DNA from: Trichostrongylus colubriformis
Taxonomy: Eukaryota > Nematoda > Chromadorea > Rhabditida > Trichostrongylidae
Reading direction: 5' to 3'
Assembly: GCA_963978905.1 (NCBI GenBank)
Contig: OZ022256.1
Span: 11,577,501-11,641,500 of the forward strand
DNA length: 64,000 bases
The notes beneath the pieces were generated by a model that was not told where the DNA came from, did no database searches, and saw only the letters and a program-made list of their open reading frames with translations. Positions 34,525-46,253 of this stretch are shown piece by piece. Made by a program: the position numbers and the translations under genes. Each line of letters opens with the position of its first letter. Within the stretch, counting starts at the first letter, position 1.

Positions 34525-34840
34525 TAGCATACCGGCAGTAGCGGTGATAGGAGAAGCACGGTTACTGGCGTTGGGGTAGGCCTCGAGGGGGGGGGCCACG
34601 TTGCTCAAAATTTTACTGAATGCAACGCTTGATTTGCTTGCACATCGTTCTCCACTTTGCCATTAAATGCCACTGCGATTTTGAATGAGTAATATGCGCG
34701 GCACATACTGAGAGGTATCGATCGACGGTTTCTTTATCTAACACACCTCAGCATAGTGCCACACGAGTATAAAGAAACCAATCACTTGAAAATAATTCGT
34801 TCCAGAAAACGAATTAATACACAAAATCCGATAGTTTTTC
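34525..34840. other. Non-coding stretch with a G run
   Basis: A run of about 10 G lies near 34587. Nothing else is recognised. Confidence 0.35.
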
Positions 34841-34843
34841 ATG

Positions 34844-35431
34844 TGAGTAAATCTGATGGTTTCATCGCAAAGTTCGACTTTTTTACTATATACCCGATCA
34901 TTCATTTTGCCGCACGGTGCTATTTGTTCATTTTATTAATTTTTGAAAATTCAGTCGACACAAGCCTTTTTTCGTGCGTTTGTCAAATTGTGTGGGATCC
35001 AACGGGAAAATATTTTTTGCAAACCCATGTGATTATGTAGACCTGCATGTCTGCTGGTGGGACTAATGGTAAGGGATGCCTCAATCTCAGAATGGGTGGC
35101 ATGGCGATCTTGCTTAATCATATTACACACAGCATCGATGTTTTCTGGCACAATTGCCGATTTTGGACATCCTCCACAAACCTCGTTGGACAGCGGACTA
35201 CGACCACGATTGAATTCCCTCAACCAACGATACACTGGGGTTTCTGATGGGGCTTCACTTCCAAAAAATTTTTGTTTTTTTATTTTTTGAAAAATTTCAC
35301 TTTCATAACCTAAAAAAATAAAATTTTTCAGAAGCATGTAAAATAAACAAACAGCGGCGTGCGGCAAATTGAATGAGCGGGTAAATGGTCAAAAAAGGCG
35401 AACTTTACGATGATACCATCAGATTTACTCA
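34844..35431 (-). mobile_element. Deleted mariner with long inverted repeats
   Basis: A 588 bp element has ends TGAGTAAATCTGATGGT on both sides. The arms stay similar for about 100 bp, including GATCATTCATTTTGCCGCAC and TTTGTTCATTTTA. No clean TA duplication is visible. It encodes the transposase N-terminus on the - strand. Confidence 0.75.
35041..35330 (-). pseudogene. Mariner transposase N-terminal remnant
   Basis: The - strand frame reads YRWLREFNRGRSPLS, then SAIVPENIDAVCNMIKQDRH, EIEASLTISPTS and FSRWIPHNLTNARKKACVD, then stops. This is the HTH region and WVPHxL linker of a mariner transposase of the mellifera/irritans style. Everything after the linker, including the whole catalytic domain, is missing. 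Confidence 0.8.
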
Positions 35432-35494
35432 AATTATAACAGTATTGCCTATTCCCAATAGATAGTGCCCTACGTATCACAGAGTACTCCTGTC

Positions 35495-35570
35495 ACAATA
35501 ACGTTAGGCGCCACTATGCCGGCACGGTCCCCAGATCAAATCCTATTGGGATCGAAAGGTTTCAGAACTT
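35495..35570 (+). repeat. SINE head fragment
   Basis: GTTAGGCGCCACTATGCC followed by CCAGATCAAATCCTATTGGG matches the SINE head around its B box. Confidence 0.4.
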
Positions 35571-35574
35571 ATTG

Positions 35575-36900
35575 CTACTGGAAAATCAGTTAATCGTGAC
35601 GAGTCTACATATACGTAGACCACAGAAGCACTGGAAAGCGTCTACACGTATCAATGGAGGGAGTGTGCATATATGGCGTAACCAGGAAGAGAGATGTACA
35701 AAACTGAGATATTCCTGAAACATCACGGCTAGAAAATCGTTGATCCTTTTCAACTGAACGAGGCCGATCTGAATGAGGATCTATTGAGGGCTGGGGGCCA
35801 TAAATTATGCGTGTAACGGGGAGATCGTCAAGAAGACACAAAAGAACGTTAAGACCTTGTGAAGCGGACACCTGTATTGGTCTGGTTCTCGGCCACCCAA
35901 ATTATTGCAGCTGTAAACCTAAGAAAAGAGAGAGGAGGAAGCGACAAGAAGAAGGAAATCGTCTACTTGAGACGATTCTCTCTTAGCCGGTTCAACAACC
36001 TCCAAAGGGAAATGTGTGTTGTCTGGAAAAGGTATGCAGTCCGATGAAAAGGAACAGGTCTGACGATCGTCAAGGATAAACATGGCGGGGTGTGTATCTC
36101 AACGAAGTGTCGAAAAGAGTGGAGGGAGAGGACAGCCGGTGCGCGTAGCACCAAATCCGCCGTGACCACCATGGCAAGAAGAGTACAGGTTTTATTTCAA
36201 GTGATGGGTAGCGCGATTCCGGTTGGGTAAGTCCATAAAACATATGTGGGGATTAACCTAAAACATAGGCTGTCTCATCAACCCAACTGAAAGTACTCAT
36301 TAATGTCAACACGATTCGGATGAATGCACGACTGTATGGAAAGCAGCATGGGTGTGATATCCATCTAGTCACGTGTTTTGAAGCACTGGAAACTGGTCTA
36401 CAACCAGTCGTACAGAGTAGTTTACAGCTAATAATGGACATCTCCGCAGAGTACAAGTAGACGAGTACTCGAGTGTAGAGAGGGAAACTGAGCGAAAAGA
36501 GAGAGCGAACGTTCGGATGAGAAAAGCTCATAAAATCCGATGATCACATCATACTTCTGTTTTGGGACATAGCAACCCTGATACCATCAGTTTGCCTTTT
36601 ACACAAGCACATTAAGCATCGTTTTTTTTCTCGAACTTTCCCTCGCCACTATTAAACGCCAAGAACAGGATCTACTGATGAAGTCAACGTTCAAGTACGA
36701 AATGAATGTGATATCATGTGATGTTGCCCGAATAACCCCAAAGAAATGGTATGGTTTCCCATACTCAGTGGTATGACGGCATACCCAGCATATGCTTCAT
36801 TTCAAAGACCCATCAGACGTAATGTTGAAAGGTTGTTTAATAGCTGAGGAATATGAAAGTCGAAGTGATCAGTAGTGTAATACCGAAGAAAGTATCGAAT
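35575..36900. other. Non-coding stretch, nothing recognised
   Basis: No exon, RNA gene or repeat is supported. Confidence 0.4.
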
Positions 36901-36904
36901 AGAG

Positions 36905-37075
36905 CGGTCAAAAACTCAAGAAATAGGAGCCCAAAACCACCTCTTTTCTCTCCTTCTGCATCATTAGCCGGTTGGGACAGACGCAGACGGAGAGGCCAAG
37001 TCAGCCTCTTTCAACACAGCAACACACCTGGCTGCGAAGGCAGTATGACTGGCAGCGCCGCAGGATCACGATAAG
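36905..37075 (+). repeat. Dispersed repeat with AAGAAATAGGAGCCC head
   Basis: This resembles 38740-38920 in order (GTCAAAAACT, AGAAATAGGAG, CTCTCTGCA-like, GACGCAGACGG, GCAGCGC). The AGAAATAGGA head is also shared with 16553 and 41665. Confidence 0.4.
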
Positions 37076-37079
37076 CCCC

Positions 37080-38015
37080 CTAAGGCAAGCCCCAAAAATA
37101 TGATCATTACAGTACGATCTCCCCTGTGGGTATCTATCCAAACCCACCGATAATGGATATTTTTGTTTATAGTAGACAGGAACCTAGGCAAGGAAATTAG
37201 GCGCCTCTACAGTCTCTTCCCCGGCGCCAAGTTCTATGAGAAGCATAGCTCAGCTCATGCTCAATCCATGTAAAAATGATATCTGGAATCGCTGCTCACC
37301 CACCATTACCACCGCCTGACAGGCTGAAGAATATAAAGGGCTAATAGTCATTGAACGCCTAGTAAGGTAGTATTCTTTTCACTGACAATAGCGACTTTCG
37401 TGAGCACCACAGTCATTTGAGTCGATGTGTGGAAAAGAACGTTTTCAAAATTGCATTCGCTTTCACAAGGATATAGTCAGTCTGAAAAAGTTAAAAAGGC
37501 ACTAACAACGAAGACAGAGCGGGGAAATTCGTATTTTGCGCCATCCCATCGAAAATGGCTATCATTCAGCAGGATTAAGATCGTCAGGTTTGTCGTACCT
37601 TTTTTCAACATTGCGCAGTTGATGAAAACGGATTCGACCAGATTGAAATTCGAGCTAATTGTTCGAATTCTTGAACGCTTCAAGAACGGACCGATAAAGT
37701 GTTCCTCAAAGGAGCCCAAAAAACCTCTGAACGGGATCCTCGAGGATTTCGGAGTTAACAAGTGTGCGATGAACAGTGAGGCGAATCGCCGTGAACTGTC
37801 CATACGATAAAATCCGACAGCGCGGAATCAGCTCGTAACCCGTCATAGCCGTCATCAGTCCGTGGAATTGATATATCAAGGAAGCAACAGAATACGCACA
37901 TCCAAAACGTCAAATAAGCCACCGGAACAGAGAGACAACGTGAAACCACCTCTGAGCAGAAATAATTTACGCTCATGCCCTTTCCGCCGTGTAGAAGAGA
38001 GTGGGAAGTAAGACA
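37080..38015. other. Non-coding stretch with a long bidirectional ORF
   Basis: A 127-codon + frame (37427-37810) overlaps a 108-codon - frame. Neither resembles a family. I make no coding call. Confidence 0.3.
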
Positions 38016-38020
38016 GGGGT

Positions 38021-38436
38021 CAAAGGGATCGTTCACGGAAAGGTGAGCTTCTTTGTCACCCATATAGTTATGTTGTATTGGCCCAATAAGGGTTGCGCAA
38101 GGTTCCACACGAAAAAGCGAGAATTCGGCTAAGATACACGGCCGGTTGGGCGTGGCCTTCGAGCAAAAGCTCCGTCTTGTCTTCCGCCGCGGCTGGGAAC
38201 GGAGAATGGAACTGTTTACTTATTTTTCTCTTCCTACAATGCGTCTAAGACCGCGGCGGACGACGGGGTGGACACTTTCTCGCAGGATCCGACCGCCCAA
38301 CCGAGACTTTGTGGTGCTGTATCTTCGCCGGATTCACATTTATTCGCGTGGAACTTTGCATACGGTCCACATTAAGTATATACAATAAAATACATGGATC
38401 AGAAACCTCATTTTTCTGTGGACGACTCCTTCAAAG
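38021..38436. repeat. Fold-back element, type copy
   Basis: A 416 bp palindrome has left end CAAAGGGATCGTTCACGGAA and right end complement CTTTGAAGGAGTCGTCCACA. The arms share TTATGTTGTATT, a GCGAGAATTCGGC-like block, CGGTTGGGCG and CGCCGCGG. It is the best-defined member of a family with parts at 25675, 34076 and 61215. Confidence 0.75.
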
Positions 38437-38739
38437 ATGTATTGAAAACGTCCATAATTGTAACATGAAACTGCTTTTTCACTTCTGACCATGTTCCTCC
38501 CAAATCAATCACCTGGGATCCCCTACTGGTATACATTTCTCGTCTCGACGGGCAAATATTGTGGAATCCCCTCCCGCGCTCCAAGTACGACCGTTCGCGA
38601 AAGTTCTCTCCGACCAACTGTTTATGCCGTTTTGCTGTTGAGAGGCATCGTCTGGGGAATTTTCGCAGTCTGCGGAATAATTGTGGAACACGATAGTCCG
38701 GGTGTTCAGTAATGCCACAATAAAAAAACAGAATAAAAT

Positions 38740-38920
38740 AGTCAAAAATCTGAGAAATAGGAGTTTCGAAAAATCTCCATCTCAATCTGTCCCTTTGGTC
38801 CTCTCTGCATTGCTCCCCGTTGGTGCTGATGCAGACAGCGGGGGGCCGAACCAGGCAGCTTCAAAACGTTGCCACACCCTCGCAGCATCTTGCGCAGTAG
38901 GCGAGACTGCAGCGCTGTAG
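38740..38920 (+). repeat. Dispersed repeat with GAGAAATAGGAG head, copy 2
   Basis: This is a diverged counterpart of 36905-37075: AGTCAAAAATCTGAGAAATA, TCCTCTCTGCATTG, GATGCAGACAGCGG and a downstream GCAGCGCTG. No ORF is conserved. Confidence 0.4.
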
Positions 38921-39205
38921 CATTTCATGGAAGACCCAACAGTGCGTTTTTTTCGAGGAGATTTCTGCCAGAGATCATCCCTTCTGTGCTCGTATGTTCA
39001 CATACAGAAAATATGTCGTCCCATATCCCATTTACTCCTTACGACCGACGGTGCCTTTGGCGCGAAAACTGAAGATCAAACAAGACTTCTAGACTGCAGC
39101 AAATCACAACATAGAGCCGCTCTATCCAGTGGTGGGATCAGGAAGACATTTGCATCTGAGTCCGCTATCCTTTTATCCCTTGTGGAACCGTAAAAAAATA
39201 GCTAT

Positions 39206-39355
39206 ACACTGACAGCTGGTGATGCTAGACTAGTAGAACCTTCTGGCCTTTGGAAAAGTCATTCAGACTACTTTTGCTTGACACTGACAGCCGGTGATGC
39301 TAAACTAGTAGAACCTTCTGGCCTTCGGAAAAGTTAATCAGACTACTTTTGCTTG
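39206..39355 (+). repeat. Tandem duplication, 75 bp x 2
   Basis: Two adjacent 75 bp units start ACACTGACAGCTGGTGATGC and end CAGACTACTTTTGCTTG, differing at only a handful of positions. This is recent compared with most repeats here. Confidence 0.9.
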
Positions 39356-39359
39356 CGAC

Positions 39360-41660
39360 GAGAACAGCTGAAGACGTTGCTAGAGTTTGTTTGAGGCCTC
39401 TCCATAGCCAGTGGAACGTCAGATGCAGGTAACCATTCAAGATAAGTGGCATAAATCGGACGGTGACTTGTCCTGGGCAGTCATGCATATAACGACCCCC
39501 CGGAAGTCCCGGAAGTCTGAAGGTGTGGCGCGTGATGGAAGTTCAGTGCTAGAATGACGCAAAACTGAAACATCCATTGAATTTTGGGCAACCGCCGATA
39601 AAAGTTATCAGTTTCATTGAGAAGATGGGAACAAGGTGTCAGATCTATGCATTTAACTTTACAAACTGTCCTTGACCTATGAAGACCATTTTCTCAAAGA
39701 TGAAATCTTATGAATCATGACCATCAATTGATCGAGAATCCATCTGACTTTAGCAACAAAATGAGCAGAAAAAATGTAAAAAATGCATAAGTAACCTATA
39801 TTTTCTTGAGAGCCATAAAAGTGGTAAAAAGCACGAAAAAGAAGAAAAAAACGAAAAAAAGGTTAAAGATAATTTGAGGAGGAGGAAGTTTCCATTACAA
39901 GTCGAGGTGGAAAGCCAAAAAACATCTGGGGAATCCTGAGCAGAATGGTAAATGTTTTACACGGAATAAAAGTTTGAGATAACTCTGAGTAATCGGTGAC
40001 GGAAGGAGTAGAGCGTCAGCATCAGCATAGCGCGACGACTAAGGTGATGGGGTTTTTTGCTGTCCCGGAACTGGACAGCGTACGGCGCGGATGAAAAACG
40101 CATCATCGTCCCGTCGCTGCTGGTAAACGTACTGTGGGAGCTGGGATAAGCGGTGAAACTAACCACCACGATTTTTCAACGAAAGCGATGAATATGGCGA
40201 TATTTCGGCTAAACGACTCGGATTTGTGTGTGGTCAACGGATCAACTGGTCGCAGGTGGTGCGAGCGGCTACTGGTTTTATCTACGAATCAACTGGATCA
40301 AGAGAAAGTCTACTAACTGGTAGCACGTGAACGAGCGCATTCGTCGCCCCGTGTGCAAACAAATTTGAAGCGATCACCTACGCGAAATATGCCAAATATA
40401 TCTCATCCCCACTTTTCAGCTACATAGTAGGCCAGCTAAAGTGCTCACTCCATTCGGGAGGTGCGAGACCTTGGAAAATCCTCCGTAAAACCAGATTATC
40501 GAATTGAGAAACGCTGCGCAGCAGCCTTGTTCAATGCATGCGCTCATCGGCAATAGTCGTAAGAAGTTCTTTAGCGGCACATTCTTTATGTAATGGTCTT
40601 CGTAAATCTATCTCCATAGGAAAGGAGTAGAGGAGCTAGAAGGGGGGGGGGGGGGGGGGGAAGGGGAATAAGGAATTATCTTGCTCGTAATCTCAAAGCC
40701 CATTTCGCTCACAGTCGGGTCTAGCGGTTGAGTATAAACTCTCAGAACTATGACCACCTCTTCCATGGCCTATGACAAGTGCTGTTGGTATACTGAAATT
40801 CTCTCCCCTCAAAAGTTTTGTATCAATCTACGATCATTTTTCTGAAGACCACATTATCGAAAGGAAGAATGACTCAAAAAGAGGTTTTTCATGGGGAGAT
40901 TGTTCGAAGAATTTTACCAAAAAAATATGCGATCGCTCTTTTAACAACTCAAAATACAACCTCTCTCATTCCAAGGAATTAATGAATGATCTTGATCCCC
41001 GGTTTGGGGTGATGGAATAGATGCTGCGCTATGACACGAGCGGTGCAAAAAGTGTGTACTCTGGATAGTCACCTAAAGAGCTACTCCCCTAGGAAGTGAG
41101 TTGACCAGGTCGACTATAGCGAGATGTGCCTTCAAAACACTCCACTTTCAAAAAAAAAAAGAAAACTCCTCGAAAGGATATTGATTGGTATGCGTCCTGG
41201 GAGCCCATGCCCATGGGCTTTCTTCTTTTCCGAAAGTTGTACGCTTTCAAGGATGGTGAATAAGGTGATACGGTAACATTTCAGTATTCTCCGAACTCCG
41301 AATGATACTGTGATTGCTACAAAGGTGAAGGTCGAAAAAGGAAAGTGACGCTTTTTCACCTCAACAGTCTTCATACGAGTGCGCTGTCTAACATGCTTTT
41401 CATGAGGTCTTCGTTCATAGGTGTAATTCTATGTTCAACCTATTTAGGAATCCTTCCATGGGCTCATAACTGTGGGTGCAGATTGAGGAAACTGTTGATT
41501 GAAGCCCTACATTCGAGAAGTGTTTTAGGAACAGAGCTCAAGCCAGCAACAATTTGAAGGCATCATTAGGGGAAAGTCGGACGAAAAGTAAAAGAAATAG
41601 TGCATATAAAAGTCGAGATGTCTAGTAACAGGATAGTAGAGAAAAAACGGACGGAAATGG
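39360..41660. other. Non-coding stretch with a G19 run
   Basis: A run of 19 G is at 40642-40660. No exon or clear repeat is recognised. Confidence 0.4.
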
Positions 41661-41664
41661 CCCA

Positions 41665-42115
41665 AAACCCGAGAAATAGGACCCCCTTTCCACTGTTGAT
41701 TCTCGACGCAGAGGACCTGTCCGTCAAGAGGGGAGTAGTCCGATCTAGTTTTGCATGAGCATGTTGCCAAGTAAACACAGGGAAATGTTTGGAAATACGA
41801 CAACATCTAATTTTTTGAGTGAGTTTCAAGCTGAAACTGCGAAAGCGCACCGCAAAACCTTCGATCCTGCCGCATCTCCTTGGCCGCTCCCACCCCAGTC
41901 AAGCGGGAATTACGTCATCGGGAGGCGGGACCGCTGTGTCCAAGAGGCGGAACCGCTGCATGGTTAGGGCGTTTTGCAGGGTTTCTACAGTTTGGAAGGG
42001 CGCTTTTTCACCGGGATTTCGCCACAGTAGCCTTCTTAGGCCCAGGACTACCATGAGAGTGACTTCTTGTAGGGATTTCTCCATTATCGCATTACCCCTA
42101 AAGCTGTCATTAAAT
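41665..42115 (+). repeat. Dispersed repeat, about 430 bp, copy 2
   Basis: This is the counterpart of 16553-16985, collinear throughout: GTCCGTCAAGAGG, CAAGTAAACACAGGGAAATG, TTGGAAATACGACA, CTGAAACTGCGAAAGCGC, TTTTTCACCGGGATTTCGCC and CATTACCCCTAA. Confidence 0.75.
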
Positions 42116-42329
42116 AGAGTATTAGCTTGCCGCTTATACTTCTCCGAAAAAAACTCTCATGAAGAACATCCAAAAGTACAGTATGGGCAACAATATACCC
42201 GCACATTTTGGTGATGAGATATGAATTCTATGAACGTCCGAAAAAAAAACCAAGCTTTTTCACATACGTGATACCTTAGTACTCCTGCAGTGAACCACTG
42301 ATTAACTAAGGAAAGCATTACCATCCTGA

Positions 42330-42650
42330 ATTAGAGTATTGCGTTGTTTAATAAGCTCTGTAATACGATGAAATTGTGGGTGGCCCAGAACTTTGTGGAT
42401 CTCACGGGAATGCAGGTGACGAACGATGGTGCGACTGGAGTGGCGAATCGCCTTCTGTAATTCGCGAGAGTTGGAGTAAAGATGCAGCACGAGGTTGCCG
42501 CGCGGCGCGTTTTTATCGAAGTCGGTCAATCGCCCACGGTGTTCATAATGGCCGAAGCTCGTATCTCTGTCTTCAGAGCGATTGAACCAATGATTAATGA
42601 TTGGTAGTAGTGCCTACGCCGAATGCAGCGTTGGCCCTGGCAGACGTGTC
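42330..42650 (-). pseudogene. Mariner transposase N-terminal relic
   Basis: On the - strand the translation reads ANAAFGVGTTTNH, then NHWFNRSEDRDTSF, GHYEHRGRLTDFDKNA, NSRELQKAIRHSSRTIVRHL and HSREIHKVLGHPQFH. This follows the mariner HTH order (AFGEGTTT, WFxRFxxGDTSFEDHxRSGRPTDFD, TIVRHLHSxGxxKVLxxWVPH). A stop follows TNH, and no inverted repeats or catalytic domain are visible. Old relic. Confidence 0.72.
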
Positions 42651-42659
42651 CTGCGATCT

Positions 42660-43685
42660 GGTACAGAGTTACTGATCTTATGGACAGTGCACAGGTAAGG
42701 TGAGTAATGCGAACTCCTAAACTAATCCATGCAAATGAAAGCTTGGGGTCTAAGAAGATTATATGTGGCTAAATTCTAATAGGATGAGCGACCCCAGCCT
42801 TTGTAGGAGCCGTCTTCTTTTAAGGCTGTCACTTGTTTTTTCCAGCCCGCCCGTTTTTCGGCCCGACCTGCCCGTTTTGAGGATAATTAGAGGAACGGGG
42901 GTCTGCTTTTGGGTTATCCATCTTTTCATTCCGCTTTTTCTTCACTTTTGCACTATTAAGCACGTCCACCTTCATATATGAAGATCTTTCCATATTCTGC
43001 CCAAATTACTCCTATCACTGCCTTTATAGTAGGGTGGCTCGAAGTGACGCTGGCCTATTTCTGAACCGATCTGGCTTTGCGCCCTAACGCACGCGCTTTA
43101 CACCTGTGAAGCTGGAGCCTCGAGACACTTCTACTCTGATCCAGGGCCATACACAAAATTTCCAAAAGCAATTTGGGAAAATCTCAAAAAATATGCAAGT
43201 GGTGCAGCGTGCATGAAACAACGTGGCAGAGTGCGTGGCGCACTTTAGGAGGAGACTGATTAACGCCGAATGCTTCAATAAATGGTCGTAATGAGTACAG
43301 TACCTCAAGGTATTAAAGGTCAAATTCACCTGACTGTCGGGAGTGCAAACAGTGGAGACGATACAATTCACGTAGGAGTTGTTACCAGGATACAAATCAC
43401 CCATACCTGAACAGTGAGCGACGAGATATGCTGTCATTCGTCGGGCTGACGACTAAGACAAATGGCAGCTCACGTCTGTCTCATCTGAACATTGATTTAG
43501 CCAACACACAGGCTTTTTAGATCCAGTTCCGCGGATCGCCCAGACTGTGATTATATTTTATGAGTTCTCTACGTTTACCTTTTCCCGAACATAGCACCTC
43601 TATCATATGACACGGATATGGTTCTAAGTTCTAGATGGCTCGAGGCCTTTGCATAAAATCAGTAGGAAATCTCTGGTTATGTAGT
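42660..43685. other. Non-coding stretch, SINE scrap
   Basis: GCAGAGTGCGTGGCGCACTT and ACTGATTAACGCCGAATG near 43228-43275 resemble a SINE tail. Otherwise nothing is recognised. Confidence 0.35.
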
Positions 43686-43689
43686 GAAG

Positions 43690-44088
43690 AGTGAGCGATA
43701 TGATTCGTTTCAAAATGAATGAATCGGAAAGGGTCCGGAGAAAGAGGAAGATGGGAAGAAATAATTGTTCTGAAATCAAATTTCGAGGTAAAAGCGCTAA
43801 TCGGTACAGAAACCCTGATTTAGAAGCACGACGTTGTGGTCTGTATTTGCATCTTCCGCGCATCTTTCCGAACTGCAAAATCACCTTTTTATGATGATAC
43901 GAAATGAGTGAAGCAACAAACAGCAACAAACAAACATTAAGTGAAATAATTAATGGGAGATCAATTGAAAGGGTAAAGAAATGGTGTTTGTGGTAACAAA
44001 AACCATTAAATTCTTACTCGACGTCTTAGCAGTGTTGTGTGTGCAATGTCTGTCTGGCCGACGAACTGCAAGAGTTACGATAGGTCTA
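43690..44088 (+). repeat. Dispersed repeat, copy with inverted SINE pair
   Basis: This is collinear with 50900-51390: AGGAAGATGGGAAGAAA, ACGACGTTGTGGTCT, TGCATCTTCCGC, AAACAACAAA-like, TACTCGACG-CTTA and GTGTGTGCAAT. The palindrome at 44089 begins where this homology ends. A partial third copy is at 14440. Confidence 0.65.
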
Positions 44089-44977
44089 ACAAGGGAGGGT
44101 CATCAGGTCAGTCCGGCCTTTTGCGATGGGATGTATACCACTGTACTCGTCTTGGGACGAGAAACTCAAATCTGCCTTCCAAATTTGCGAAACGATTCTG
44201 TGAGCAAAGTTATGAAGGGTAGTCTCCCGACATGGTCGACTCTCTCTCTCTCGCATGTTCGCATGAGTGGACGTGGAATGCTATCACAGCAAGGTGAGTT
44301 GTGGTGCACTGGATACGATGGTTGTTTCACAGGAGATGGGTCGCAGGTTCGGATCCTTTGTGCGACCGCTCTTTTGCTTTTTCTCCCTTCAGCTCATATG
44401 AACCCAGAAAGTGCGAATTTTTTCTTTATTCGTTGTGCACACTGTGAGAGATTGTACTGTTTCGCCCACTTTGTGCAGGAATACCACATGTGTTCGTAAA
44501 TTACTGGTTTTCAAATATTCTTGTATCTCCTATTCACCATATGCCCTCTATAAATGAAAGTCTTGAAAAAATGCATAAATCAGGAAACGTGAAATTTTGT
44601 CCCCTCTTGATGTTGAATGAAGAGGTAAACCTTTCAAATACTTACTAATACGCACTTTCTGGGTTCATATGAGCTGAAGGGAGAAAAAGCAAAAGAGCAG
44701 TCGCACAAAGGATCCGAACCTGCGACCCATCTCCTGTGAAACAACCATCGTATCCAGTACACCACAACTCACCTTGATGTGCTGGCATTCCACGTCCACT
44801 CATGCGAACATGCGAGAGAGAGAGAATCGACCATGTCGGGAGACTACCCTTCATAACTTTGCTCACAGAATCGTTTCGCAAATTTGGAAGGCAGATTTGA
44901 GTTTCTCGTCCCAAGACGAGTACAGTGGTATACATCCCATCGCAAAAGGCCGGACTGACCTGATGACCCTCCCTTGT
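44089..44977. repeat. Inverted pair of tRNA-like SINE units
   Basis: Two arms of about 328 bp (44089-44417 and 44650-44977) are about 95% or more identical in inverted orientation around a 232 bp spacer. Each arm contains an A-box-like GTGGTGCACTGGATAC and a B-box-like CAGGTTCGGATCCTTTG, about 50 bases apart, as in tRNA-derived SINEs. The arms end at ACAAGGGAGGGTCATCAGG. Open frames of about 96 codons in both arms are mirror images and need not be coding. Confidence 0.75.
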
Positions 44978-44984
44978 AAGCGCA

Positions 44985-45615
44985 GGTCAAAATTGGTCTT
45001 TCGGTGTCATTAAGCAAACGAATTATTTGTTATCCCAATAACAAAATCCAGATTCACTGACAATAACTGACACGGAGTGGCGGCGTTCGGCTCTCGCGGT
45101 GATGGAATGGGCCTTTGAGGAAGAGATTTGGTTGAAACGTTAGGCCGCCCACAAAAATTCCACCAAACAACCTCGTTGGCCTAGCAGAGAAAATCGAATT
45201 ATTTGTGTTGTCATCTTCCGAGAATCATCGGTGATTCGGGAGTGGCATGGGAAATGTAAGCGTGTAATTCAGCCCAAGGTCAAAAGCAGAAGAGTGAGGT
45301 GAAAAGAAAAATATTATACTAGAAACCAAACCTAAGGATCAGCTAAAACAGCAGCGAGAAGACCAGTCTAAGACTGGAAGCGTTCAATGGGTATTACATA
45401 TTGTCCTTTGAAGATGGATACGGTATCTATGTATAGTACTCAGCATGATGGTGCCGTAATTATACACAAGGGCAAGAATGTGCTGCCATACACTTGATGT
45501 AATACTGACACTTTGTAAATGATTCACACGGGAACATTTTTGACCAATTCAGTGACATTATCAAGATATTTCAAGGTATTTATTTCAGATGAACCCGAAG
45601 CCTCATGTTGTTGTT
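44985..45615. other. Non-coding stretch, nothing recognised
   Basis: No exon, RNA gene or repeat is supported. Confidence 0.4.
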
Positions 45616-45621
45616 ATATGT

Positions 45622-45740
45622 ATTGAACAATGTGAGACTTGCAAATTTAATCCAAAAAACCCTTTTCTAGGGAATCTCTTCCAAAAGTCTTTTTGAGTCT
45701 TTTGGAATAAATTTTGCAAGTCTCACATTGTTCATTACAT
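45622..45740. repeat. Perfect-arm palindrome, about 120 bp
   Basis: TTGAACAATGTGAGACTTGC pairs with GCAAGTCTCACATTGTTCA, followed by AATTTAATCCAAAA/TTTTGGAATAAATT inner arms. It would form a strong hairpin. Confidence 0.75.
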
Positions 45741-45984
45741 CATATACAGCTGATATATTAATCCTATCGATACATTCACCTATTAGCTACTTTTATGAGA
45801 ATTTTCACTTCTAGCAAGCTCTGGCGGAAGTCAGCAGCTAATAAAAATTACAGCTTCAAATATCATTGTACTTGAGCTCTCACTTATAATGTTCGAAGCC
45901 GATATTGACCAACCGACTTGGCACGTTATACGCTGAGAGCTGGCAACGTGTGGTAAATATACCATTAAGAAGCTGAGTTGAGGT

Positions 45985-46065
45985 TAAAGGGTCTCGGTAG
46001 TGTGATGAATTAGCACACATGCCCGAAAAGCGCGAGTTCGAGGCCCCTCTGAAAGCAAAGCTTTC
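45985..46065 (+). repeat. tRNA-like repeat relic
   Basis: TCTCGGTAGTGTGATGAATT (A-box-like) is followed by GCGCGAGTTCGAGGCCCC (B-box-like). A full cloverleaf does not form. Probably a tRNA-derived SINE head. Confidence 0.4.
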
Positions 46066-46253
46066 GCCCATAACTCAGCACTCTTGGAGCATTATTATCA
46101 CATTAACTACTATGGAATCATTACTGATATCAAACCAGGACCTACCGTCCATGAGGTCTTTCAATTTAGGAGGAAAAAAAAACGCTTGCAATTCCAATTG
46201 TTGTGTTAGCAACTTCAACATCTTAAGAACAACCAAGCTCACACCTGTTACTA

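Noticed and set aside
37427..37810. 127-codon + strand ORF overlapping a 108-codon - strand ORF
   Set aside because: No family-like motif, no splice context, and both strands are open, which fits composition better than coding.
44297..44372. Possible functional tRNA gene
   Set aside because: A and B boxes are present but no acceptor stem or anticodon arm pairs; it is duplicated in inverted form as part of a repeat.
43981..44499. 172-codon ORF, with a matching - strand ORF at 44935-44645
   Set aside because: The shared protein-like sequence is the translation of an inverted SINE-like repeat; the same peptide appears only because the DNA is duplicated.
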